NCBI RefSeq assembly: GCF_022549675.1
Contig: NZ_JAKZGR010000016.1
Span: 1-64,000, forward strand
Source: Belliella kenyensis
GTDB lineage: Bacteria; Bacteroidota; Bacteroidia; Cytophagales; Cyclobacteriaceae
Direction: 5' to 3'
DNA length: 64,000 nt
Shown here: positions 16,545-26,008 of the stretch, one piece after another
How positions within the stretch are numbered: the first letter of the stretch is position 1
Layout: the number at the start of each line of letters is the position of its first letter
Position numbers and translations under genes: made by a program
Notes under the pieces: model-generated
The model's database searches: none
What the model was told of the DNA's origin: nothing
The model's input: the letters and a program-made list of their open reading frames with translations, nothing else

Positions 16545-19290
16545 CAACCTTATCATCATCTTCTTTACCTTCGGCTATTTGGCTTTGCTTTTTGCTATAG
16601 CTTGGTTTTCAGAACTGAAAGCCAAGCAAGGCAAAAGGCTGTCCAACCATCCAGCGATTTATGCATTGACTTTGGCTGTATACTGTACCGTATGGACCTA
16701 TTATGGATCGGTAGGAAGAGCAGCTACTAATGGACTAGAGTTTTTGACCATTTACATAGGCCCTAGTCTGATAGCTCCCTTATGGTGGCTGATCATGAGG
16801 AAGATCATCCGAATATCAAAAGTACAGCGGATCTCCTCTATAGCCGATTTCATTTCCAGCAGGTATGGGAAAAATATCACCTTAGGTGGAGTAGTGACCG
16901 TGGTGTGTCTTCTTGGTGTATTACCTTATACTTCGATTCAAATCAAAGGGGTAGCAAGTTCTTTTGAGATTCTTCAAGGTGCTTCAAGTATTGCTCTTTT
17001 GCAAGTTGTACCATTCTATCAAGATACTGCATTCTATTTGGCTATAGGGCTAGCATTGTTTACAGTGCTTTTTGGTACAAGAGATATCGAAGCCACTGCA
17101 CAGCATGAAGGCATGGTCATGGCCGTAGCATTTGAATCTATTTTCAAACTGCTAGCCTTTTTGGTGGTGGGGATATTTGTAAGCTTTTTCGTATTTGATG
17201 GAGTTGTTGAGATTTTTGATCAAGCAGAAAAAGCTGGTCTAAGTACGCTTTTTCAGATGAAGGGAGATGGAAGCCCAACGGAATGGTTCTGGATGTCCGC
17301 CCTATCCATGATGGCCATATTATTTCTGCCCAGACAGTTTCAAATGAGTGTGATCGAAAACTCAAATGAACGACATATTGATACAGCGATGTGGCTCTTC
17401 CCATTGTATCTCTTGCTGATTAATTTGTTTGTGATGCCAATAGCCCTCGGGGGATTGGTCTACTTTCCATCTGGGAGTTTTGAAGCGGATACCTTCGTCC
17501 TTGCATTTCCTATAGCATTTGATCAGAAATGGTTAGCATTGTTGGTTTTTCTTGGAGGTTTTTCGGCAGCTACAGGGATGATCATCGTTTCGACGATAGC
17601 ATTGAGCACCATGGTGAGCAACAACTTAGTGATGCCTGCCTTATTATTGAGTAAGCATTTTCAAGCAAGAAATCAGCACCAACTAGGGAAAATCTTGATT
17701 TGGACTCGTAGATTAGCCATTTTCGGCATTATTCTAGCGGCTTATCTTTATTATAGGCATGTGGCTGGGCAATTCACCTTGGTCAGCATAGGTTTGATTT
17801 CCTTTGTGGCCATTGCCCAGTTTGCTCCAGCTATCATAGGAGGTATATTCTGGAAAAGAGGAGCTAGAGTAGGTGCCTTGGCAGGAATTATTGGAGGATT
17901 TATCATTTGGTTCTATACCTTAGTGATACCTACTATGATTACAACTGGTTATATTGATGAATCCCTGATGACCGAAGGCCTTCTTGGAATAGGATGGTTA
18001 AAGCCACATGGACTGCTCGGGTTCGAGGACTTGAGTTACATCACTCATGGATTGTTCTTCAGTCTTTCGATCAATGTAATGTTATACGGGACATTAAGCC
18101 TCCTGGCAAATCAAAGCTCAAAGGAACACAATCAGGCAGCGGTCTTTGTTGATATCTTCAAGCACAGCGAGACAATGGATGATGTTGTGATTTGGAAGGG
18201 TCAAGCCTACCTCTATGATTTGAAGAGATTGCTCAGCAGTTTCATTGGAAAAGAGCGAACAGATCAAGTTTTGGAGGAATTTGAAAAGAGTACGGGCAAA
18301 AGCTTAAACCAAAATGAAATGGTAGACCCTGCATTGGTCAATTATTCCGAAAGGCTTTTGTCAGGAATCATTGGGGCTGCCTCTGCGCGCATCATGGTAT
18401 CGTCAGTAGTGAAAGAAGAGGAGATTACGATGGATGAAGTATTGGGCATCCTCAAAGAGACGCAAGAGCTCAAATCATTGAATAACGAACTCAATGCCAA
18501 AAGTCAAGCCTTAAAGAAGGCTACAGAAGAGCTCCAAGACCTCAATCAAACACTTCGCCTAAATGATATGCTGAAGGACGAATTCATTTCTACAGTCACT
18601 CACGAAATGAAAACCCCGATTACTTCTATTCGGGCATTTTCGGAAATCCTACTTGAAGAAGAAGGAAGTCTGTCTCAAGATGAAAGCAGAAAATTCTTAG
18701 ACATCATCATACAGGAAACCAATAGAATGACCAGACTAATCGATCAAGTCCTTGACTTGGAAAGGTTTGACTCTGGAAAGCAGGAATTGAACTTAGAAAA
18801 TGTAGCAGTAAAGTCAATCTTGATGCAAGCGGTAAATAGCATAGCTCAAGTTATCAAAGAAAAAGGACTTAAATTAACAGTCGCTATTGAATTGGAAAAT
18901 ATAGAAATGATAATGGATCAAGATCGAATCACACAAGTCATCTTGAATCTCATGTCAAATGCTTCAAAATTTGCCCAAAGAGACATTTATTTTCAAGCAA
19001 AGATCAATCAAGATCAATTGATAGTGACAATCAAAGATGATGGCAAAGGAATACCAGAGGAAGAAGTCCCATTCATTTTCGACAAGTTTTTCCAAGCTAA
19101 AAACCAAACGAGTAAAAAGCCAATAGGTAGTGGACTTGGATTAGCGATTTGTAAAAAGATTATAACATATCATCAAGGAAATATAAAAGTAGAGAGATTG
19201 GATGGCATGACATGTTTTGAATTCAGCATACCCATACAATTTCAACAAACTCAAATAAAAACCAATGAACAAAATTCTAATAGTAGATGA
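16537..19290 (+). CDS. Sodium/solute symporter-histidine kinase fusion sensor (CbrA-like architecture)
   Basis: 917 residues. Residues about 1-530 form an SSS transporter domain with about 13 helices (EFLTIYIGPSLIAPLWW, FGTRDIEATAQHEGMV, LPRQFQMSVIEN). A linker and a coiled coil (about 635-675) follow. Next is a HisKA domain with H689 in THEMKTPITS, and then a HATPase (NLMSNASKF, DDGKGIPEEE, GSGLGLAICKKI). The architecture is that of CbrA-type sensors, where a transporter-like domain is coupled to a kinase. The response regulator gene overlaps its 3' end by 26 bp. It probably senses acetate or a related solute and controls acs and the symporter (inference). Confidence 0.93.
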   Translation: MFSNLIIIFFTFGYLALLFAIAWFSELKAKQGKRLSNHPAIYALTLAVYCTVWTYYGSVGRAATNGLEFLTIYIGPSLIAPLWWLIMRKIIRISKVQRISSIADFISSRYGKNITLGGVVTVVCLLGVLPYTSIQIKGVASSFEILQGASSIALLQVVPFYQDTAFYLAIGLALFTVLFGTRDIEATAQHEGMVMAVAFESIFKLLAFLVVGIFVSFFVFDGVVEIFDQAEKAGLSTLFQMKGDGSPTEWFWMSALSMMAILFLPRQFQMSVIENSNERHIDTAMWLFPLYLLLINLFVMPIALGGLVYFPSGSFEADTFVLAFPIAFDQKWLALLVFLGGFSAATGMIIVSTIALSTMVSNNLVMPALLLSKHFQARNQHQLGKILIWTRRLAIFGIILAAYLYYRHVAGQFTLVSIGLISFVAIAQFAPAIIGGIFWKRGARVGALAGIIGGFIIWFYTLVIPTMITTGYIDESLMTEGLLGIGWLKPHGLLGFEDLSYITHGLFFSLSINVMLYGTLSLLANQSSKEHNQAAVFVDIFKHSETMDDVVIWKGQAYLYDLKRLLSSFIGKERTDQVLEEFEKSTGKSLNQNEMVDPALVNYSERLLSGIIGAASARIMVSSVVKEEEITMDEVLGILKETQELKSLNNELNAKSQALKKATEELQDLNQTLRLNDMLKDEFISTVTHEMKTPITSIRAFSEILLEEEGSLSQDESRKFLDIIIQETNRMTRLIDQVLDLERFDSGKQELNLENVAVKSILMQAVNSIAQVIKEKGLKLTVAIELENIEMIMDQDRITQVILNLMSNASKFAQRDIYFQAKINQDQLIVTIKDDGKGIPEEEVPFIFDKFFQAKNQTSKKPIGSGLGLAICKKIITYHQGNIKVERLDGMTCFEFSIPIQFQQTQIKTNEQNSNSR

Positions 19291-19621
19291 CGAACCCAAC
19301 ATTCTGCTCTCTTTAGAATACCTATTCAAAAAAGAGGGATTCACGGTTTACATAGCACGAGATGGAGAAGAAGCCATGGAGATCATCGATGTGGATCTTC
19401 CAGAAATAGTGATCTTAGACATCATGATGCCTAAAGTAGATGGCTATGAAGTTTGTAAATATATCAAAGAAAAAAACGAAGCAGTCAAAGTCGTATTCTT
19501 GACAGCTAAAAGCAAAATTCAAGACATTGAAAAAGGGCTTGAAACTGGTGCTGATTTATACTTAACCAAGCCATTTACCAACAAGGATTTGATCACAAAG
19601 GTGAGGAATCTAATCAATTGA
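19265..19621 (+). CDS. Single-domain response regulator
   Basis: 118 residues forming one receiver domain. The phospho-acceptor is D52 (VILDIMMPKVDG), with acidic pocket D8-D9, the switch T in FLTAKS and K in LTKPF. There is no output domain, so it must act through protein contacts, as a phosphorelay intermediate or on a DNA-binding partner encoded elsewhere. It overlaps the kinase gene by 26 bp, making it the cognate partner. Confidence 0.93.
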   Translation: MNKILIVDDEPNILLSLEYLFKKEGFTVYIARDGEEAMEIIDVDLPEIVILDIMMPKVDGYEVCKYIKEKNEAVKVVFLTAKSKIQDIEKGLETGADLYLTKPFTNKDLITKVRNLIN

Positions 19622-19754
19622 CATTACTTACAAATCTAAGGTTTGTTTGGAGTGAATATTAGAAAATTGACATGCTAAAGCATAAATCAACCATTAATAA
19701 AACATTGAAATAAAACGAAAATCACATAATCAACTCATCAAAATAACCAAAACT

Positions 19755-21647
19755 ATGAGCGACAGAATTCACACCCTTAGTGGGTATTTTCATGAATATC
19801 AAAAATCAGTAACCCAACCAGAAGAATTTTGGGCAAGAATAGCAGACTCATTTCATTGGAAAAAGCGCTGGGACAAGGTGCTAGACTGGAACTTTGAAGA
19901 ACCAGATGTGAAATGGTTTGTCAATGCCAAACTCAACATCACTGAAAATATCCTAGAGCGTCACCTTTACACCATAGGAGATAGACCAGCTATCATCTGG
20001 GAGCCCAATGACCCAAATGAAGAAGGTCGTACTTTGACATACAAGGAATTGTATAAAGAGGTATGTAAATTTTCAAACGTGCTCCAAGAGAAAGGAATCA
20101 AAAAAGGGGATAGGGTTATCATCTATATGCCTATGATTCCAGAAGCTGCCATTGCAATGCTTGCTTGTGCCAGAATAGGAGCTGTACATTCTGTAGTTTT
20201 CGCTGGATTCAGTTCTTCCTCACTGGCTGATAGAATCGAAGATTGTAAAGCGAAAGCTGTACTAACTTCAGATGGAAATTTCAGAGGAAGTAAAAAAATT
20301 GCTGTCAAAGCAGTAGTAGATGAAGCCCTTGAAAAAGCGACAGTGGACACGGTGATTGTATATCAAAGAACTCATCAAGAAGTTAGCATGAAATCAGGAA
20401 GGGATTTCTGGTGGCATGAACTTGTCGAAGGAGTCTCTGAACAGCATGAAGCGGTAGAGACTGATAGTGAAGATATGCTATTCATCCTTTACACTTCTGG
20501 GTCTACAGGAAAACCAAAGGGTGTAGTACATACCGTGGGGGGATATATGGTTTATACCAAGTATTCATTCGAAAACGTCTTTCAGTATACACCAGGAGAT
20601 GTATATTGGTGTACAGCTGACGTAGGATGGATTACAGGTCACTCTTATATTGTCTATGGGCCACTTTTGGCAGGGGCAACTACTTTGATGTTTGAGGGAG
20701 TTCCTACTTTTCCAGATGCAGGTAGATTTTGGTCTGTAGTAGAAAAGCACCAAGTAAATCAGTTCTACACAGCGCCTACAGCAATCCGTGCGCTACAAGC
20801 ACACGGTACAGAGCCTATTGAACCATACGACTTGAGTTCGCTCAAGGTACTCGGGTCAGTTGGAGAACCGATCAATGAAGAAGCATGGAATTGGTATCAT
20901 ACACACGTCGGAAAATCTAGGTGCCCTATCGTAGATACCTGGTGGCAAACAGAAACTGGCGGAATCCTAGTTTCACCAATCGCAGGGATCACACCTACCA
21001 AGCCAGCTTACGCTACACTTCCCCTCCCAGGTATTCAGCTCTGCATTGTAGATGCAGAAGGCAATGAACTGAAAGGCAACTCTGTAGAAGGCAACTTATG
21101 TGTGAAATTCCCATGGCCCAGCATGATAAGAACAACCTATGGAGATCATGAAAGGTGCAAGCAAACTTACTTCTCCACTTACAAAGGTATGTACTTCACA
21201 GGTGATGGTGTCAAAAGAGATCACGATGGCTACTACAGAATACTGGGAAGAGTGGATGATGTGATCAATGTATCTGGACACCGTATGGGTACCGCAGAGG
21301 TGGAAAACGCTATCAATGAGCACCCACTGGTAGTGGAGTCAGCTGTGGTAGGCTACCCTCATGAGGTAAAAGGCCAGGGAATCTATGCCTATGTAATCTG
21401 TGACATGAAAAATAGGACAGAGGAGAACCTCACCAATGAGATCAAAGATACAGTATCAAAAATCATCGGCCCGATTGCTAAGCCTGACAAAATCCAAATT
21501 GTCTCTGGACTTCCTAAGACTAGATCTGGAAAAATCATGCGAAGGATTTTGAGAAAAGTAGCAGAAGGAACTGTAGACAACCTAGGTGATACCTCTACCT
21601 TACTGGATCCAGAAGTAGTTCAAGAAATCATAGAAGGCAGGCAATAA
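19755..21647 (+). CDS. acs: Acetyl-CoA synthetase (AMP-forming)
   Basis: 630 residues, near the usual ~650. It activates acetate with ATP and CoA to acetyl-CoA via acetyl-AMP. Motifs: YTSGSTGKPKGVVHT (P-loop, about 252-266), the DTWWQTETGG core, YFTGDGVKRD, GRVDDVINVSGHR hinge, and PKTRSGKIMRR with the lysine usually controlled by acetylation. The preceding 130 bp holds no other gene. It lies downstream of the uptake and sensing genes and completes an acetate scavenging pathway. Confidence 0.97.
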   Translation: MSDRIHTLSGYFHEYQKSVTQPEEFWARIADSFHWKKRWDKVLDWNFEEPDVKWFVNAKLNITENILERHLYTIGDRPAIIWEPNDPNEEGRTLTYKELYKEVCKFSNVLQEKGIKKGDRVIIYMPMIPEAAIAMLACARIGAVHSVVFAGFSSSSLADRIEDCKAKAVLTSDGNFRGSKKIAVKAVVDEALEKATVDTVIVYQRTHQEVSMKSGRDFWWHELVEGVSEQHEAVETDSEDMLFILYTSGSTGKPKGVVHTVGGYMVYTKYSFENVFQYTPGDVYWCTADVGWITGHSYIVYGPLLAGATTLMFEGVPTFPDAGRFWSVVEKHQVNQFYTAPTAIRALQAHGTEPIEPYDLSSLKVLGSVGEPINEEAWNWYHTHVGKSRCPIVDTWWQTETGGILVSPIAGITPTKPAYATLPLPGIQLCIVDAEGNELKGNSVEGNLCVKFPWPSMIRTTYGDHERCKQTYFSTYKGMYFTGDGVKRDHDGYYRILGRVDDVINVSGHRMGTAEVENAINEHPLVVESAVVGYPHEVKGQGIYAYVICDMKNRTEENLTNEIKDTVSKIIGPIAKPDKIQIVSGLPKTRSGKIMRRILRKVAEGTVDNLGDTSTLLDPEVVQEIIEGRQ

Positions 21648-21889
21648 ATCAGGTATAAGTTACGCAATTTGTGATTTACATATGCCTTCGGCGATAAATT
21701 ATAGTACACCTACAGGCTGAAATAAAAGTATCAGAATAAACATATTTCAATTTGTTAAAATATTGCTATAATGTTTCACCGAAGGCTTATTTCTACATTA
21801 TTTCCATCTTTTCTCTACCATATTCCTAATATATATCAAGTTCAAACCATAAGAGCTTAATTTTGCATTCTATAGCAATGAAATAAAAC
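21648..21889. other. Intergenic A+T-rich stretch with shared TTATTTCTAC word
   Basis: No gene. It contains GGCTTATTTCTACATTATTTCC (in part) at about 21784-21806, the same word order as 41323-41343 and, reversed, 8440-8465. It also carries two CTTCGG/CCGAAG pieces (21685 and 21780) that could pair. Confidence 0.45.
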
Positions 21890-23836
21890 ATGTCCAACGT
21901 AATCTTCAATAGAGTTAAGGAGTTCTTGAATCGTTTTCCTCCATTTCATTTTCTGGATAGTGCCACACTACTTGCTGTAGCACAAGTAGTGGAGGTTCGA
22001 TACTTTTCAGCAGGTGAAAGACTTTTCCAAAAAGGTGATCCAGCACAAGATTATTTCTTTGTACTAAGAGAAGGTTCCGTTCACTTGATCGATCATGAGG
22101 ACGGGAAAGACATCATTGTGGAGGTGTGTGATGAAGGTGATGTATTTGGTGTATTGGCCTTACTAGGCAAACGTCCCTACATACTACAAGCTTTGGCTAA
22201 AGAGGATAGTTTAGTATATGCTATTCCTGTAAGTACATTTGATAAAATTTTGCAAGAAAATAGTCGAGTGAGTCTATATTTTGCTGCTGGATTTGCATCT
22301 GGGCAAGTAGTAGTTAGGCGAGATTTGTCTCAGGTACAAAAAGCAAGAAGTGAATTCAAAGAAATTTCCCAGGACAATGGACTGATGATATTTACAGGTC
22401 AATCCGATATGAAGTTTTCGGAGGATGTCCTTTGTGTCCAGCAGGGCACAAGTATAAGACAAGCGACTATCGCAATGTCTGACAAAGGAGTGGGCTCTGT
22501 AGTGATCACAGATGCGAAACAGTTTCCAGTGGGAATTATAACAGACAAAGATATAAGAAATAGGGTGGTTGCAGCTGGGTTAGGATATGATGTACTCGTC
22601 GAGTCAGTAATGACTACACCAGTGATCACGAGAAGAAAAGATGCAGGTTTTGCGCCACTATACCTTACCATGATCAAAAATAGGCTTCATCACTTGATAT
22701 TCACAGAAGATGGTAGTGATCAGAGTCCTGTGACAGGCATCTTATCTGATCATGACATCTTACTTTCTCAAGGCAATAGCCCAGCAGTTTTGATCAATGC
22801 ACTGATGAACACTTGGGAAGTAAGCGAAATGGCTCAAGTGAGAAATAGAGCCGAGCGACTACTGAAGTATTATTTGGAAAATGAAATTGGGATGGAGTTC
22901 ATCGCCAACATCATTTCAGAGATCAATGACATCATCATCCAAAGGGCTGTTCAAATCGCCAAAAAGAAATATGATGAAGCTCATCCAGAAGCTTCAAAAG
23001 TTAAATTTTGCTTTCTTTCCTTAGGAAGTGAAGGTCGAGAAGAGCAGCTACTGAGGACTGACTTGGACAATGCAATTGTCTATGAAGATGTCCCCGCTGA
23101 TCAAGCAGAAGCTGTTCAAGCATACATGCTTCAAATAGGCAACGAAGTGATTGATATCCTTCTGCATTGTGGGTTTGAGCCCTGTCCAGGCGATATGATG
23201 GCCAACAATCCCAAATGGTGTCAATCCTTGAGCCAATGGAAGCAGTATTTTTCAGATTGGATACTGATTCCTGATCAGAAGGCCTTGATGCATGCCACCA
23301 TATTTTTTGACTATAGGCCTGTGTATGGACACAAGGCCCTGTCAGATGCCATGACAGATCATATTTACCAAGAAATAGCTGGGAAATCTGTTTTTCTCAA
23401 TTTCCTGGCAAAAAATGCATTGCTAAACCCCGCGCCATTGGGATTCTTTAAGAACTTTATAGTAGAAAAAAGTGGTGAACATCGAGACAAGTTTGACATC
23501 AAACTCAGGGCAATGATGCCTTTAGCCGACTTAGGTAGATTGCTTGTCCTTAGTCATAGGGTCGTGGGAATCAACAATACTTTTAGACGATTTGAAAAAA
23601 TTGCAACCCTAGAACCTCAGCACAAAGAACTCATGCTAGAGGCTGGCAAGGCCTATGAGATTCTCATGCGCATGCGTGCCATTGAAGGGCTTAAGTCTGG
23701 TTCGTCTGGAAGATACATACAGCCAGATGCTCTGGGAAAGCTCCAAAGACAATTACTCAAAAATGCTTTTGCTCCTATAGATGAGCTTCAGCGTATCATG
23801 AGCGTCAGGTTTCAAATGGAATACTTCAACAGGTGA
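21890..23836 (+). CDS. cNMP-binding/CBS/DUF294 nucleotidyltransferase-like protein
   Basis: 648 residues. In order: a cyclic-nucleotide-binding fold (about 17-130, with FQKGDPAQDYFFVLREGSV), a CBS pair (about 170-300), a GlnD-like nucleotidyltransferase core (LGSEGREEQLLRTDLDNAIV, about 375-400), and the DUF294 C-terminal substrate-binding region. The family often sits beside acs, ActP-like symporters and a DEDDh exonuclease, as here. It is thought to be a signalling or uridylyltransferase-like regulator of that locus; target unknown. Only 1 bp separates it from the exonuclease gene. Confidence 0.92.
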   Translation: MSNVIFNRVKEFLNRFPPFHFLDSATLLAVAQVVEVRYFSAGERLFQKGDPAQDYFFVLREGSVHLIDHEDGKDIIVEVCDEGDVFGVLALLGKRPYILQALAKEDSLVYAIPVSTFDKILQENSRVSLYFAAGFASGQVVVRRDLSQVQKARSEFKEISQDNGLMIFTGQSDMKFSEDVLCVQQGTSIRQATIAMSDKGVGSVVITDAKQFPVGIITDKDIRNRVVAAGLGYDVLVESVMTTPVITRRKDAGFAPLYLTMIKNRLHHLIFTEDGSDQSPVTGILSDHDILLSQGNSPAVLINALMNTWEVSEMAQVRNRAERLLKYYLENEIGMEFIANIISEINDIIIQRAVQIAKKKYDEAHPEASKVKFCFLSLGSEGREEQLLRTDLDNAIVYEDVPADQAEAVQAYMLQIGNEVIDILLHCGFEPCPGDMMANNPKWCQSLSQWKQYFSDWILIPDQKALMHATIFFDYRPVYGHKALSDAMTDHIYQEIAGKSVFLNFLAKNALLNPAPLGFFKNFIVEKSGEHRDKFDIKLRAMMPLADLGRLLVLSHRVVGINNTFRRFEKIATLEPQHKELMLEAGKAYEILMRMRAIEGLKSGSSGRYIQPDALGKLQRQLLKNAFAPIDELQRIMSVRFQMEYFNR

Positions 23837-23837
23837 T

Positions 23838-24518
23838 ATGGGATTCTTAGATTTTATATTCAGAAATAAGCCTAGCAAATCTAACTTTGTAGTGCAGTAT
23901 GAGAAGTTTATGATCAAAAAACAGGCAGAATTTACTCCTATAGATCAGTTGAACTTTACGATTTTGGACACTGAGACTACTGGATTAGATATTAAGAAAG
24001 ACTATATAGTCTCTTTCGGTGCTGTCAAAATGAAAGGCTATAGACTCAATCTAGAACAGTCTTGGGAAGTATACCTAGATGCTCCATTGCAAAATGAAGC
24101 TTCACTGAAAGTTCATGAAATCCTCTATCCCATTGAGATTTCTCCTCTCAAAGACTTTGCAGCAGATTTGTTGAAATACATTGATAGAGATATTATCGTA
24201 GGTCACCATATAGGCTTTGATTTGGGAATGTTGGAAAAGATATTGAAAAGCTTTGGCCTAAAACAAATCCTCAACCCTATTTTAGATACACAAGCATTGG
24301 CTATAAGACTAGAACAAGGACCACACTTTGACCGCAGGCTCATGAGAAAAGGAGAATATGCTTTGGATGCACTCTGTGAGCGTTATGGCATACCACTCGA
24401 TGACAGGCACACAGCTTCGGGAGATGCTTTTCTCACTGCTCAACTTCTCATGAAGCTATTGAAACTTGCAGAGAAGAAGGGTATTAAGAACTTTAAAGAC
24501 TTGATGATGGTATACTGA
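23838..24518 (+). CDS. DnaQ-like DEDDh 3'-5' exonuclease
   Basis: 226 residues. ExoI FTILDTETTGLD (about 43), ExoII HHIGFDLGML, and ExoIII HTASGDAFLTAQLL give the complete D-E-D-D-H set. It has no fused polymerase or GIY-YIG domain. It is coupled to the DUF294 gene upstream (1-bp gap). Members next to DUF294 proteins are common, and the role in that context is not established. Confidence 0.9.
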   Translation: MGFLDFIFRNKPSKSNFVVQYEKFMIKKQAEFTPIDQLNFTILDTETTGLDIKKDYIVSFGAVKMKGYRLNLEQSWEVYLDAPLQNEASLKVHEILYPIEISPLKDFAADLLKYIDRDIIVGHHIGFDLGMLEKILKSFGLKQILNPILDTQALAIRLEQGPHFDRRLMRKGEYALDALCERYGIPLDDRHTASGDAFLTAQLLMKLLKLAEKKGIKNFKDLMMVY

Positions 24519-24623
24519 TGCTAGAAGTGCATTGGAGTTTTTACTATGAACCACAATGCATGATCAAATTAACCTAACAGCGTCCAACCGATGAATTTAC
24601 GTTTAAAAGCCAATTACTATTCA

Positions 24624-25811
24624 CTAAAACAACTGTGGTGCAAACTGGCTTAGGTATACCCTCCAATTTCTCCAAATATGTCCTCCTTCACTTTCTACAT
24701 AGGTATATGACATATCAATCCCATCTAGCAATTTCTTAAACTCCTGGTTGGCATCGTATAAGAAGTCTGTTTTGCCTATCGCGATCCAATATAGCTTGTA
24801 TCCATTATCACGCTGTACTTTTAAGGTCCCTTCGATATCTTTATATACTTTTCCTGTGGCATCTTCTCGCGGCATAATGGCTGCAGAATATAGACCAATA
24901 AAATCGAAAGTGTCAGGAAAAAACCTAGAAACATGCATTGTATGAAACCCTCCCATTGATAGACCAGCTATGGCACGATGAGACTTTTGAGGAACAGTTC
25001 GATAGTTTTTGTCTATGAAATTTACAATTTCCATGAAATTCTCCTCATAGGTACCATCCATGGTCTTTGGTATCATGAACTGTGGCTTATAGAACCCTAG
25101 CGTGCCTTCTCCAGGTGCTGCATCTTGAATCACATTACCGTTTGGCATGACTACAATCATGGGTTTTGCTTTACCCTGTTGGATTAGGTTATCCATGATT
25201 TGAGCTGTCCTTCCTAAAGAAATCCATGCCTCTTCATCACCTCCCGCACCGTGTAAAAGGTACAATACAGGATATTTCTCAGCAGAAGACTCATACCCTG
25301 GTGGAGTATATACAGTCAGTCTTCTTTCCATTAGCAATCCATCTGAAGGATACCATCTTTTAGCCACAGTTCCATGAGGGACTTTTTGTACCCTATACAA
25401 ATCAGCATGAGCACCTTCGATGATAAATATATTGGTAACAGAAGCCACATCTCTTATCAGAAATGGATTGTTGGGATCTGTAGCTGGCAAGCCATCTACA
25501 AGGAAAGAGTAGCTATAAAGTTCTGGTTGTAATTTACCTGATTTGAATTCCCAGACGCCATTTTCTTTTTTAGTAAGTTCCGATTTGCCTGGACTATCTA
25601 CTTTGCCCATCGGTGATTCTACTTTTTCTGTAGGCAAAAAATCTCCGGTAATCTCAACTTTTTCCGCATTAGGAGCATAAAATCTAAAGGTAACTACATC
25701 CCCTTCGATCTCGGGAGAGGTTAATTGCCCTGCACGAAAGATCGCTTCTTGGGCCGAGAGACTAGTGATTGTAAGGAAGAAAAACAGCTTGGCAAGTAAT
25801 GTCTTTTTCAT
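24624..25811 (-). CDS. Secreted esterase (enterochelin-esterase-like, CE1 type)
   Basis: The start is set at the second ATG (MKKTLLAKLFFFLTITSLSAQ), which gives a clean signal peptide; the frame is open 8 codons further. An N-terminal E-set/CBM48-like domain (about 20-110, FRFYAPNAEKVEITGDF) precedes an alpha/beta hydrolase domain. The nucleophile elbow is AGLSMGG, the oxyanion region LLHGAGGDEEAW, and the final His is in ESEGGHIWRNWR. Relatives cleave feruloyl/acetyl esters of plant polysaccharides. It stands alone, so substrate is open. Confidence 0.88.
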   Translation of the reverse strand: MKKTLLAKLFFFLTITSLSAQEAIFRAGQLTSPEIEGDVVTFRFYAPNAEKVEITGDFLPTEKVESPMGKVDSPGKSELTKKENGVWEFKSGKLQPELYSYSFLVDGLPATDPNNPFLIRDVASVTNIFIIEGAHADLYRVQKVPHGTVAKRWYPSDGLLMERRLTVYTPPGYESSAEKYPVLYLLHGAGGDEEAWISLGRTAQIMDNLIQQGKAKPMIVVMPNGNVIQDAAPGEGTLGFYKPQFMIPKTMDGTYEENFMEIVNFIDKNYRTVPQKSHRAIAGLSMGGFHTMHVSRFFPDTFDFIGLYSAAIMPREDATGKVYKDIEGTLKVQRDNGYKLYWIAIGKTDFLYDANQEFKKLLDGIDMSYTYVESEGGHIWRNWRVYLSQFAPQLF

Positions 25812-26008
25812 CAATTTCGGGTTTTGATTGAGCAACTAATTTACGGCTATATCCATGAAAATCGTAAAAGTATTTTCAATTCCTGCAAATATGATTCAAC
25901 AAAAAAGGAGCAAGCTCAAAAGCTTACTCCCTGACTGTATGATGATCTAAAGGATTTACGACAAAATTTATAGAAATTATTCTCGAAGCAATTTTCAGCA
26001 CGCCCTTT

